Shown piece by piece: positions 6,273 to 14,107 of a DNA stretch of 19,213 nucleotides. Made by a program: the position numbers and the translations under genes. The stretch's first letter is position 1. Each line of letters begins with the position of its first letter. A model generated the notes under the pieces. It was not told the DNA's origin. It worked only from the letters and a program-made list of their open reading frames with translations, and searched no databases. The stretch covers positions 1 through 19,213 of the forward strand of contig JADFNI010000018.1 of NCBI GenBank assembly GCA_022563455.1, written 5' to 3'. Origin of the DNA: Nanobdellota archaeon. GTDB taxonomy: Archaea; Nanobdellota; Nanobdellia; Pacearchaeales; GW2011-AR1.

Positions 6273-6857
6273 ATGGTCTGGTTAGAAGTTGAAACAAAAG
6301 TTCCGTTAAGAGATTCTGAGGTTAAAAATCTTAGAAACTCCATTAAAAAAATTGCAAAATTAAAAAAGAAAGGCAAAAAAATCGATGATTACTTTGCAAT
6401 AAAACAAAAAACTTATCCTAAAAAATCTTTTCGTATAAGAAACATGCGTGACCATTCAGAATTAACTTTCAAAAGGCCAGTTAAAAAATACTACACAAAA
6501 GAAGTCGTAGTAAAACAAGAATTTGAATTCTCACTTGACGATTCCGAGCAAAAAGAAGACATGTTAGAATTATTCAAAGATATAGGAATCGTAGAATGGG
6601 TTAGAAAAGATAAACGAAATGAAACCTACTCATACAAAAAAAACAAAAAAGTGTCAATCGAAATAAACTATGTAAAACACCTAGGTTACTTCATGGAAAT
6701 CGAATATCTATGTCAAGAAAAAGAAGTTAAAAAAGCAACAAAATTAATTACTAAAGTATTAAGAGAATTAGATATTAAACCTGGCCGAGTAAACAACAAG
6801 GGCTACACAAGACTTCTTTGGGATATGAATAAAACCGGGAAAAAATATTTCGTTTGA
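6273..6857 (+). CDS. CYTH-domain triphosphate tunnel protein
   Basis: A 194-residue protein starting with the CYTH signature E-x-E-x-K (E5, E7, K9 in LEVETKV). It then shows the alternating basic strands of the triphosphate tunnel: SFRIR, SELTFKRP, EVVVKQEFEF, and later YVKHLGYFMEIEY with its acidic metal ligands, ending in NKGYTRLLW. The family (CyaB, thiamine-triphosphatase, tripolyphosphatase) binds triphosphates with divalent metal. Archaeal members are often called class IV adenylate cyclase-like, but the reaction cannot be fixed from sequence. Six bases separate its stop from acs, so the two are probably cotranscribed; a link to the pyrophosphate or phosphate products of acyl activation is only a guess. 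Confidence 0.8.
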   Translation: MVWLEVETKVPLRDSEVKNLRNSIKKIAKLKKKGKKIDDYFAIKQKTYPKKSFRIRNMRDHSELTFKRPVKKYYTKEVVVKQEFEFSLDDSEQKEDMLELFKDIGIVEWVRKDKRNETYSYKKNKKVSIEINYVKHLGYFMEIEYLCQEKEVKKATKLITKVLRELDIKPGRVNNKGYTRLLWDMNKTGKKYFV

Positions 6858-6863
6858 TATAAA

Positions 6864-8810
6864 ATGACAAAAAAAAGAGGAACAAAATACGTTGTAAAAA
6901 AGGGAAGTGCCTACTGGCCAAATAAAGAGATGAAGGCTATTGCAAATATGACTGACCCAAAAATATATACCAAGGCAGCAAAAGATCCAGTAAAATTCTG
7001 GGAAGAATTAGCAAAAGTTGGTTTAACCTGGGAGAGTCTTTGGAGTCCAAAAAATGGCTACGTAGAAAAGTTACCTTACTTTGAATGGTTTAAAGGAGGA
7101 AAAATAAATTTCTCAGTAAATTGTATTGATAGACATCTTGATAGAGGAGACCAAACAGCATTAATCTGGGTTCCAGAACCAACTAATGAAGATGTTATAA
7201 AATTAACTTATGCAGAGCTTTATGACAAAGTAAACAGGTTTGCAAATGTCCTAAAAGAAAACGAAATAAAAAAAGGAGACGTCGTTTCAATTTATTTGCC
7301 AATGATTCCAGAAGCGCTAATTGCAATGCTTGCATGCACAAGAATTGGCGCAATTCATTCAGTTGTCTTCAGCGCATTTTCTGCAGATGCATTAAACGCA
7401 AGAATTAAAGACGGAAAGGCCAAAATTCTGATAACCTCTGATGGATATTACAGGAAGGGAAAGCCAGAACCATTATTAGATAAAGCGAAAAAAGCAGCGA
7501 AAAAAACTACTATTAAAAAAATAATTGTTGTGGACCGAATTGGAAAAAAAGTAAGAGGGTCCATGTTCTTAGATTTTCATACGGAATTAGAATTAGCTGA
7601 ATCCTATTGTAAGCCAGAAGTGATGAACTCAGAAGACATAATGTTTATCCTTTATACTTCTGGAACAACCGGAAAACCAAAAGGAGTAATGCATGATACT
7701 GGAGGATACGCCATACAAGCATATCAAACATGCAAATGGAATTTTGATTTGCATAAAGAAGACATCATGTGGTGCACTGCAGATATAGGATGGATAACAG
7801 GACACACCTATGCATTTTACGGACCATTATTAGTTGGTGCCACAACTCTAATTTATGAAGGAGGTCCAAACTACCCAAACCCTGGAAGATGGTGGAAAAT
7901 AATCGAAGACCATAAAGTAAATGTATTCTACACAGCTCCAACAGCAATTCGTATGTTCATTAAAACTCCACAAAGTTGGATAAAAAAACACGATTTATCC
8001 ACGCTAAAAATCCTAGGAACTGTAGGAGAACCAATAGATAAAGAATCTTGGTTGTGGTACTTTAATTCTATAGGTGGAGGAAGATGTCCAATAATTGATA
8101 CATGGTGGCAAACAGAAACTGGAGGAACATTAATTAATACACTTCCAGGAATTGGTCCATTCGTTCCAACAGTTTCCGGAAAAAGTTTCCCAGGACTTAA
8201 GCATGTAATAGTAGATGATAAAGGCAAAGAGATGCCGAAAGGAAAAAAAGGACTCCTAGCAGGAGTCAGTCCTTTTGCACCCGGAATGCTTCATGGAGTT
8301 TTCAACAACCATAAAAAATACGTCGATACTTACTGGAAAAAATTTAAAACAATGTATGATACTAGTGACGGTGCTTACCTTTCAAACGGCCTATTTAGAA
8401 TAACTGGAAGAACTGATGACGTCATGAAAGTAGCAGGACATAGACTATCAACAGCAGAAGTAGAAGACGCATTCCACGACAATTCTCTAATAAGTGAAGT
8501 TGCAGTAGTTCCAATGCCAGATAAATTAAAAGGTCAAGTTCCAATTGCATTCATCGTTCTAAAAAAAGGAAGTCCATCAAAGAAATTAGAATCAAAATTA
8601 AGAAAATATATCGATATAAAAATTGGACCGACAGCAAGACCAAAAAGAATATATTTTGTAAACGACCTTCCAAAAACACGATCTGGAAAAATTATGAGAA
8701 GAATCCTAAAAGCACTACTAATAAACGAAGAGCCAAAAGGATTGATGACATTAATAAACCCCGAATCTGTAGATAAAATAAAAGAGGTTATTCTTTCAAA
8801 TGAAAAATAA
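6864..8810 (+). CDS. acs: Acetyl-CoA synthetase, AMP-forming
   Basis: 648 residues, full length. It catalyses acetate + ATP + CoA to acetyl-CoA + AMP + PPi in the cytoplasm. An N-terminal ACAS domain is followed by the adenylate core: P-loop-like TSGTTGKPKG (265-274), DIGWITGH near 310, TWWQTETGG with W414 (the Trp that in the Salmonella enzyme limits the acyl pocket to acetate or propionate), GRTDDVMKVAGHRLS, and the C-terminal PKTRSGK with catalytic, acetylatable K609. All signatures are intact, so acetate is the likely substrate. It is the second gene of the CYTH operon and is followed after 84 bases by the oxidoreductase genes, suggesting a shared acetyl-CoA node: acetate assimilation to pyruvate, or the reverse. 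Confidence 0.95.
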   Translation: MTKKRGTKYVVKKGSAYWPNKEMKAIANMTDPKIYTKAAKDPVKFWEELAKVGLTWESLWSPKNGYVEKLPYFEWFKGGKINFSVNCIDRHLDRGDQTALIWVPEPTNEDVIKLTYAELYDKVNRFANVLKENEIKKGDVVSIYLPMIPEALIAMLACTRIGAIHSVVFSAFSADALNARIKDGKAKILITSDGYYRKGKPEPLLDKAKKAAKKTTIKKIIVVDRIGKKVRGSMFLDFHTELELAESYCKPEVMNSEDIMFILYTSGTTGKPKGVMHDTGGYAIQAYQTCKWNFDLHKEDIMWCTADIGWITGHTYAFYGPLLVGATTLIYEGGPNYPNPGRWWKIIEDHKVNVFYTAPTAIRMFIKTPQSWIKKHDLSTLKILGTVGEPIDKESWLWYFNSIGGGRCPIIDTWWQTETGGTLINTLPGIGPFVPTVSGKSFPGLKHVIVDDKGKEMPKGKKGLLAGVSPFAPGMLHGVFNNHKKYVDTYWKKFKTMYDTSDGAYLSNGLFRITGRTDDVMKVAGHRLSTAEVEDAFHDNSLISEVAVVPMPDKLKGQVPIAFIVLKKGSPSKKLESKLRKYIDIKIGPTARPKRIYFVNDLPKTRSGKIMRRILKALLINEEPKGLMTLINPESVDKIKEVILSNEK

Positions 8811-8819
8811 AATAAAATA

Positions 8820-8894
8820 CCAAAACCCTGTTTTGGAAGTTAAGTTTTTTCTACCTGGTGGAAATTTCTTTTTTTCTAAAAAAGAAAGAATCAA
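8820..8894 (+). promoter_or_regulatory. Three-hairpin leader, copy 2 (before the oxidoreductase alpha gene)
   Basis: Hairpin 1 is CCAAAAC-CCT-GTTTTGG (8820-8836). Hairpin 2 pairs GAAGTT (8836-8841) with AATTTC (8863-8868, one G-T pair). Hairpin 3 pairs TTTCTTTTTT (8865-8874) with AAAAAAGAAA (8878-8887), again sharing bases with hairpin 2. The SD-like GGTGG (8857-8861) is followed by AAA, hairpin 3, seven bases GAATCAA, and ATG: the same 3 + 7 geometry as the xth leader. Runs of 6 and 7 T (8845-8850, 8869-8875) could also act as an archaeal terminator for acs. Confidence 0.5.
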
Positions 8895-10418
8895 ATGAGA
8901 TTAAATATAGTTATTGGAGGTGCGGCAGGACAAGGAATTAATAAAGTTTCAACCATAGTCTCAAACATCCTAGTCAAATATGGCTACTTCACATTTAACT
9001 ATAGAGACTATCAATCCTTAATTCGTGGAGGACATAGCTTCAATACACTTTCAATCTCTGACTCCCAAATTCATAGCCACTATGCCTCAATAGACATAAT
9101 AGTAGCCCTAAACAAAAGAGCCTTAGAAACACATAAACCGGCTCTAAAAAAAGGAGGCATGATAATTATCGCAAAGGAGTTCAAAAAGGAAGGTAGAAAT
9201 CTGAACATTGCCCTCGCAGGAGCCCTTCTAAAAATTTTAGGAATTCCTTTAGAAAATTTAAATGAGGAAATAAAATTAGAGTTCAAAGATTTCGATAAAG
9301 CTCTAATTTCTGCAAAAAAAGGATATGACTCAGAATCAGAAAAATTCGTATTAAAAAAATTGGATAACAAAATAACTATTCTTTCGGGAAGTAACGCAAT
9401 GGCAATTGGAGCAAAAAATGCCAACCTAGATATTTATATTGGATATCCAATGACTCCATCAACTAATGCACTTCACGCAATGGCCAAAGATCAAATAAAA
9501 AACAAAATGCTAGTATTCCAAGCAGAAAACGAAATCTCAGTAATCAGCATGGCTCTAGGAGCTTCATTTGCTGGAGCAAAATCAATGGTTGGAACTTCAG
9601 GAGGAGGTTATGATTTAATGAGTGAATCCCTATCCCTCCAAGGAATAACAGAAATTCCTCTAGTAGTTTACTTAGCGTCTCGAGTGGGACCTGGAACTGG
9701 TGTTCCAACATATACAGCACAGTCCGATCTAGATATCGCTCTTAGAGCTGGTCACGGAGAATTTCCAAGAGTAGTAATCGCTCCAGGAACACCAACAGAA
9801 AATATTGAAATAGTCGCAGATGCACTATTCCTCTCAGAAAAATTCAAGATGCTCTCCATTATTCTCTCAGACAAACATTTAGCTGAATCAGAATTTTCAA
9901 CCACCCTCACTCCAAAAAAAGCAACAAAAATAACCGTAAAGAGATCCGTCCCAGGAACTTCAATTGTAAAAGCGTCTTCTTATGAATCTGATAAATTTGG
10001 AAATTCTACAGAATCTTATATCTTAACAGAAGCAAATGTAGACAAACGAATGCAAAAATATAATCGAGCAAAAGAATATATTAATTCCAATTTAGAAATG
10101 GTAAAAATTCATGGTAAAAAAAATTCAAAGAATTTAATTGTTGGATGGGGCTCAACTTCAGGAGTAATAATTGATGCAATTCGAGATCTTGATGCAAAAT
10201 TCCTTCAAGTAATTTACATGAAACCACTATCTTCATTAATAAGAAAAGAACTTGAAAAAGCAGATAACGTGATTCTAATTGAGTGTAATGCAACTGGACA
10301 ATTAGGAAGATTAATTAGAGAAAAAACAGGAATAAAAATCGAAAACAGACTTCTAAAATATAATGGAAGACCATTTCACGAAGACGAATTAAAAATATAT
10401 CTAGGAGAGATGTTATAA
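8895..10418 (+). CDS. 2-oxoacid:ferredoxin oxidoreductase, fused gamma-alpha subunit
   Basis: 507 residues. The first ~155 are the gamma domain (GGAAGQGINK at the start, RGGHSF region). The rest is the alpha pyrimidine-binding domain: SGSNAMAIGAKNA, the YPMTPST signature (184-190; YPITPS in the family), QAENEISVISMALGASFAG, TSGGGYDLMSE, and GHGEFPRVV. With the beta subunit and thiamine diphosphate it reversibly oxidises a 2-oxoacid with CoA, reducing ferredoxin. The fused gamma-alpha arrangement is the one seen in archaeal broad-specificity 2-oxoacid (korA/oforA-type) enzymes. Whether pyruvate or 2-oxoglutarate is preferred cannot be told. It ends TAATG, overlapping the beta gene by one base. 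No delta (2x[4Fe-4S]) subunit is present nearby. Confidence 0.92.
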   Translation: MRLNIVIGGAAGQGINKVSTIVSNILVKYGYFTFNYRDYQSLIRGGHSFNTLSISDSQIHSHYASIDIIVALNKRALETHKPALKKGGMIIIAKEFKKEGRNLNIALAGALLKILGIPLENLNEEIKLEFKDFDKALISAKKGYDSESEKFVLKKLDNKITILSGSNAMAIGAKNANLDIYIGYPMTPSTNALHAMAKDQIKNKMLVFQAENEISVISMALGASFAGAKSMVGTSGGGYDLMSESLSLQGITEIPLVVYLASRVGPGTGVPTYTAQSDLDIALRAGHGEFPRVVIAPGTPTENIEIVADALFLSEKFKMLSIILSDKHLAESEFSTTLTPKKATKITVKRSVPGTSIVKASSYESDKFGNSTESYILTEANVDKRMQKYNRAKEYINSNLEMVKIHGKKNSKNLIVGWGSTSGVIIDAIRDLDAKFLQVIYMKPLSSLIRKELEKADNVILIECNATGQLGRLIREKTGIKIENRLLKYNGRPFHEDELKIYLGEML

Positions 10419-11335
10419 TGGTAAAAAAAATTATAAAGAAATCGCCCAAAACAAAACAAATAAAAAAAGCAGCCCCTCCAAAGCCAAATAAAAATATAAT
10501 AAAATTAAAGCTTGATCTCGGAACTAAATCAGAAAATACCTGGTGTCCTGGATGCCCAAACTTCATGATTCTAGAGGCTGTGAAAAGAACATTGGCAACA
10601 TATATTGATTCAAAGAAATACAAAAAAGAAGACTTTGCAATTACAGCAGATATTGGATGTCACGGAAAAATCTTCGATTATCTAAACCTCTCAGGAATAT
10701 ATGGGCTTCATGGAAGAGCAATCCCAACGGCAATTGGAATGAAGCTCGGAAATCCAAACCTAAAGGTCATAACATTTGTAGGAGACGGTGCAATATATTC
10801 AGAAGGAATCTCTCACTTAATTCATGCATTCAAAGAAAATCCAGACATGAGCTTATTTGTTCATGATAATCAAGTATTCTCATTAACCACCGGTCAGTCA
10901 ACCCCAACATCTCAAACAGGATACGTCACAAAATCTGAACCCTTAGGTGAATTCGATAAACCACTAAATCCTATAAAAATTGCATTGGCCTCAAACGCGA
11001 CTTTCATTGCAAGAGTAAATGCAAGAGACACCCCACACATGGTCGAAATCATGACTAAAGCAATCAATCATAGAGGTTTCTCTTTTGTAGAAATAATGCA
11101 AGACTGTATCATATTCAACATGGACCAAAACTTCAAAGACAAAAGAATGTATAAGATTCCCGACAACAAAGATATAAAAATAGCAGAAAAATTAGCAAGC
11201 GAATTTAATTATAATTCAAAGGAAGAAAAAATCCCAATGGGAGTTCTTTACCATAACGACCAACCTTGCCTAGAAGATCGATGGCCGCAACTAGTAGATC
11301 TACAAAAAAGAAAAGTCGGTTGGATTAATAAATAA
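10418..11335 (+). CDS. 2-oxoacid:ferredoxin oxidoreductase, beta subunit
   Basis: 305 residues, the thiamine-diphosphate-binding half. Visible are WCPGC (C43, C46), GCHGK (C81) and QDC (C230), which together supply the four ligands of the proximal [4Fe-4S] cluster known in this family. The TPP/Mg motif is FVGDGAIYSEG (G122-D123-G124), and LTTGQSTPTS is also typical. The first ~30 residues are an added Lys/Pro-rich segment before the conserved core begins near 35; this is odd for a cytoplasmic beta subunit and might be an electrostatic docking tail or an over-long start, though the TAATG junction supports this ATG. Acts as a heterodimer or heterotetramer with the product of the preceding gene. 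The gene converges with the GGDEF gene six bases away. Confidence 0.93.
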   Translation: MVKKIIKKSPKTKQIKKAAPPKPNKNIIKLKLDLGTKSENTWCPGCPNFMILEAVKRTLATYIDSKKYKKEDFAITADIGCHGKIFDYLNLSGIYGLHGRAIPTAIGMKLGNPNLKVITFVGDGAIYSEGISHLIHAFKENPDMSLFVHDNQVFSLTTGQSTPTSQTGYVTKSEPLGEFDKPLNPIKIALASNATFIARVNARDTPHMVEIMTKAINHRGFSFVEIMQDCIIFNMDQNFKDKRMYKIPDNKDIKIAEKLASEFNYNSKEEKIPMGVLYHNDQPCLEDRWPQLVDLQKRKVGWINK

Positions 11336-11341
11336 AGAAAT

Positions 11342-11920
11342 CTACAAAACACTAACCATATTCCTACCCTCTTTCTTAGAAACATAAAGCGCCTTATCAG
11401 CCCTCTTAATCATCCTTTCCATAGTGTCCTTATCCTTATATTCCGTAACTCCAAGTGAAATTGTAACTTCATATTTATTCATCTTTTTATTCTTCAACAA
11501 ACTAGTCCTAAGTCTTTCACTCACCCTTTTTGCAAGTTTAATTCCAGTTTCAGGAAGTAATACAAAAAATTCCTCCCCACCAAAACGAGCAAGAATATCA
11601 TATTTTCTAAGAACAGTCTGCAATGTAACTGCAAGTTCTAATAAAATCTCATCTCCAACCAAATGCCCATAAGTATCATTAAATTTTTTTAAAAAATCAA
11701 TATCAATTACAACCAACGACAATTTTTGTTTATTCCTCCAAGCTTTATCAATTTCAATCTCAAAGATATTCATAAAAAATCTATTATTATATAACCCAGT
11801 TTTATCATCCCTCGTGGCCACATCATGAAGGTCATATAAGGACAACTTAAAATCACTAAGAATTTTATCTATTTGCTTCTTAAAATCAGGATCGAGTATC
11901 TTTTTAATTCTCTTTTTCAT
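11342..11920 (-). CDS. GGDEF-domain protein, probable diguanylate cyclase
   Basis: 192 residues: a helical N-terminus (~35) and one GGDEF domain. The family makes cyclic di-GMP from two GTP. Active-site parts are complete: DDKTGLYNNRFF, the metal/substrate segment D73-I-D75-FLKKFND with N81, YGHLVGD (D90), ARFGGEEFF (GGEEF 114-118), and ADKALYVSKKEGRN. An inhibitory-site RxxD (RKYD, 105-108) lies exactly five residues before GGEEF, so product feedback is possible. There is no sensor domain or membrane segment; the N-terminal helix may dimerise. Its ATG overlaps the tatD stop (ATGA), so it is translated with TatD. Cyclic-di-GMP enzymes are uncommon in archaea. Confidence 0.92.
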   Translation of the reverse strand: MKKRIKKILDPDFKKQIDKILSDFKLSLYDLHDVATRDDKTGLYNNRFFMNIFEIEIDKAWRNKQKLSLVVIDIDFLKKFNDTYGHLVGDEILLELAVTLQTVLRKYDILARFGGEEFFVLLPETGIKLAKRVSERLRTSLLKNKKMNKYEVTISLGVTEYKDKDTMERMIKRADKALYVSKKEGRNMVSVL

Positions 11921-12717
11921 AAACCAAATAACCCTTTTGCATTATTAAACATTACTCCAGCAACCTCTTCTTCGCTCAAACCCTTAATCCTAGCAATCTC
12001 TTTAATAGTAATAGGAATATTAGAAGATTCGTTTATTGTTCCAGCAACAGGAGATAAATAAGGAGCATCAGTCTCAGTCACCAAGTTTTCAAGAGGTGTT
12101 ATCTCCACAAGCATCTTAAAATGATCCAATCGAGTAATAACTGCTGGAACCGACAAAAACCAACCATTTTCAACGCATCTCCTAACCAACCTCTTTTTCC
12201 CAGAAAAACAATGCATCATAACATTCTTCATCCCCTCTTCTTCCATAATTTCAATTGCATCTTCTTCAGCCTTTCTAGAATGAATAACAACAGGCTTATC
12301 AAGCTTCTTTGCAAGCCTAAGAGCTTTAACAAAAACTACTTTTTGCAGCTCTTCAGTCCCAGGAATTATTTTATAGTCAAGTCCAATTTCTCCAATCGCA
12401 ACACAACTGTCCACATTATCCTCGATCCACTTTAACTCCAAATCAACATCAAACTTCTCAATATACCGAAGAACGTCATCAGTTATTTTATCATCAGTTA
12501 TTTGTGAAGCAATAGAATCCACTGGATAAAGTCCAAAACTACATTTAACAATATCATATTTTCTTGACAACTCCAATACTTTTCTGTTCGTTGATGGATT
12601 AACCCCAGAAGTTATAATTACAACAGCTCCAGCTTTTCTCGCCCGCTCCACTACCTCATCAACCCCCCCATCATATCGCTCACTATCCAAATGCGTATGA
12701 CAATCAATAAACTCCAT
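11917..12717 (-). CDS. tatD: TatD-family metal-dependent hydrolase
   Basis: 266 residues, normal family length. Metal ligands of the amidohydrolase-like TIM barrel are all present: H7-x-H9 in DCHTHLD, E110 in GEIGLDYK, H146 in VVIHSRKAE, H169 in MMHCFSG, and D217 in TETDAPYLSP. TatD proteins are DNases; some act in 3'-5' DNA repair, and archaeal members may act as D-aminoacyl-tRNA deacylases. It is the first gene of a two-gene unit with the GGDEF protein (4-base overlap). It is divergent from the small membrane protein gene across 33 bases, where TTTTTAA (12741-12747, minus strand) is a likely TATA box. Confidence 0.93.
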   Translation of the reverse strand: MEFIDCHTHLDSERYDGGVDEVVERARKAGAVVIITSGVNPSTNRKVLELSRKYDIVKCSFGLYPVDSIASQITDDKITDDVLRYIEKFDVDLELKWIEDNVDSCVAIGEIGLDYKIIPGTEELQKVVFVKALRLAKKLDKPVVIHSRKAEEDAIEIMEEEGMKNVMMHCFSGKKRLVRRCVENGWFLSVPAVITRLDHFKMLVEITPLENLVTETDAPYLSPVAGTINESSNIPITIKEIARIKGLSEEEVAGVMFNNAKGLFGL

Positions 12718-12721
12718 TAAA

Positions 12722-12747
12722 TTTAATAACTAACCACCGTTAAAAAC
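12722..12747. promoter_or_regulatory. Interlocked divergent TATA boxes
   Basis: TTTAATAA (12722-12729) lies about 25 bases before the plus-strand ATG 12751. TTTTTAA read on the minus strand (12741-12747) lies about 27 bases before the tatD ATG at 12717. Each box sits beside the other gene's start, so the two promoters probably exclude each other. Confidence 0.35.
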
Positions 12748-12750
12748 CCT

Positions 12751-12969
12751 ATGATAGAATACTTAATTTTTCTCCTGGCAATTCCATTAGGAATTATTCT
12801 AGCAAGTCTAACAACTCATGAAACAAATATTTACAAAAAGAAACAATATTTCCCACTGATATTATTAACACTAGCGCTCACTTCCCTAATAACCTTTAAG
12901 ATAAACAAACAAATATCTCTAACTCTAATTTTCACATTCCTAACGACCTTCATTTGGAGCAAAGCATAA
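12751..12969 (+). CDS. Small membrane protein
   Basis: 72 residues, not recognised. Three hydrophobic segments are visible: about 2-20 (ending before THETNIYKKKQ), 34-49, and 54-70, separated by short loops with Lys residues. The positive stretch NIYKKK after the first helix suggests an external N-terminus and a cytoplasmic first loop. It has ATG, a TATA box at the right distance and ends 30 bases before diphthine synthase, so it is a likely real gene, but it has no known motif. Confidence 0.6.
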   Translation: MIEYLIFLLAIPLGIILASLTTHETNIYKKKQYFPLILLTLALTSLITFKINKQISLTLIFTFLTTFIWSKA

Positions 12970-12999
12970 ACTTAAATCCCCAAATTTTCTTCTATTCCC

Positions 13000-13725
13000 A
13001 TGACATTTTATTTAATAGGCTTAGGTTTAGAAAAAGACTCTATAACAGTTGCAGCCCTAGAAATTTTAAAAACGTGCGACAAAATATACCTTGAAAATTA
13101 TACAGTAAACTTCCCATATGAACTAACTGAATTAGAAAATTCACTTAAAACAAGCATAACTAAATTAAATAGGGATGGTGTTGAAAGTGAATATACCGTT
13201 GAAGAAGCAAAAAGCAAGGACATAGCACTTTTAGTATATGGAGATGCTCTTTCAGCTACAACCCACATGCATTTAATAATCAAATGTAAGAAACTCGGGA
13301 TCCCTTTTAGAATTTTTCATAATACTTCAATACTGACTGCCGTTGCAGAAACAGGACTTCAAATTTATAAGTTTGGAAAAACAACTTCGATGCCAAATTG
13401 GAAAGAACACATAAATAAGCCAACCTCATTTATGAAAATAATAAAAGAAAATTTGCAAATTAACGCCCACACACTTATTCTAACAGATATAGATTTAAAT
13501 TTTAAAGATTCTATATCTCAATTAATAGAATCCAGTAAATTAGAAAAGATTGTCTTAGAAAAAACTATAGCAATCTCAAATGCAGGAACGAAAAATCAAT
13601 TGATTCTTTTTGACACATTAGAAAATTTAAAAGAAAAAGATATTAAAATGCCATTCTGTCTTATAATCCCAAGCAAGCTCCATTTTATTGAAGAAGAAGC
13701 TATAGAAAGTTTAAAAGAAAAATGA
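13000..13725 (+). CDS. dph5: Diphthine synthase
   Basis: 241 residues. A tetrapyrrole-methylase-fold enzyme that methylates the histidine-derived side chain of elongation factor 2 with SAM, the second step of diphthamide synthesis (archaea and eukaryotes only). Signatures are the starting FYLIGLGL, GDALSATTH (81-89; G-D-P-L-x-A-T-T-H in most members, so Pro is Ala here), HNTSILTAVAETGLQIYKFGKTTS, and LTDIDLNF. Length is slightly short of the usual ~255-270 but the C-terminal domain (FCLIIPSKLHFIEEEAIE) is complete. It supports an archaeal origin and predicts diphthamide in this organism. Confidence 0.94.
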   Translation: MTFYLIGLGLEKDSITVAALEILKTCDKIYLENYTVNFPYELTELENSLKTSITKLNRDGVESEYTVEEAKSKDIALLVYGDALSATTHMHLIIKCKKLGIPFRIFHNTSILTAVAETGLQIYKFGKTTSMPNWKEHINKPTSFMKIIKENLQINAHTLILTDIDLNFKDSISQLIESSKLEKIVLEKTIAISNAGTKNQLILFDTLENLKEKDIKMPFCLIIPSKLHFIEEEAIESLKEK

Positions 13726-13746
13726 TATCAAAAATATCAATATGAT

Positions 13747-14010
13747 TTAATAAGCGGACTCCACCTTAACGTCCCCACCAGTAATTTTACACTGACATGC
13801 AAGCCTAATATCTTTTCCGTCAAGCCCAAAAGCAATCTCCTCATCATTTAGCTCTCCAAGATTTTCAGCACCCTCACTAACATTAACTAAACAAGATCCA
13901 CAGACCCCTTCCTTACATGAAAAAGGAATACCAAGTGATTCGCATGCTTCTTGAATACTAGAACCATCTTCAACCTCGACTTTTTCCTCATCAACATAAA
14001 CATTTGCCAT
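13747..14010 (-). CDS. Plant-type [2Fe-2S] ferredoxin
   Basis: 87 residues. The beta-grasp ferredoxin pattern has cluster ligands C32-x4-C37-x2-C40 (CKEGVCGSC) and C72 after a 31-residue spacer. An extra C74 and C23 are not expected ligands. It is an electron carrier in the cytoplasm; the partner is unknown. The 2-oxoacid oxidoreductases usually use [4Fe-4S] ferredoxins, so a direct link to the genes at 8895-11335 is not implied. The very acidic composition is typical. A TATA-like TTTTTAAA (14032-14039, minus) about 25 bases upstream suggests a leaderless message. It converges with dph5. Confidence 0.93.
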   Translation of the reverse strand: MANVYVDEEKVEVEDGSSIQEACESLGIPFSCKEGVCGSCLVNVSEGAENLGELNDEEIAFGLDGKDIRLACQCKITGGDVKVESAY

Positions 14011-14077
14011 GATAGATATAAGGCACTTCCCTTTAAAAATCTAATTAAAATCCTATCAGATGATCACTATCACTAAA

Positions 14078-14085
14078 TTTAAATA
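14078..14085 (+). promoter_or_regulatory. TATA box of ileS
   Basis: TTTAAATA about 26 bases before ATG 14108, predicting a leaderless or nearly leaderless message. Right-sized spacing is the main support. Confidence 0.4.
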
Positions 14086-14107
14086 ACGTTTTCCCGAAAG
14101 TTTTAAC

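Noticed and set aside
8865..8887. Hairpin read only as a rho-independent terminator for acs
   Set aside because: No T tail follows the stem, it sits seven bases from the next ATG, and the same layout appears at 2065-2085 where no plus-strand gene precedes it. A role for the T-runs in archaeal termination is still possible.
9080..9424. Antisense open frames inside oxidoreductase, IleRS and other genes
   Set aside because: They lie fully inside strongly conserved genes, have no family signatures and no promoter or SD; they are by-products of codon use on the other strand.
14041..14075. C/D-box guide RNA suggested by GATGATC before ileS
   Set aside because: The C box is imperfect and no matching D/D' boxes with guide spacing are present.
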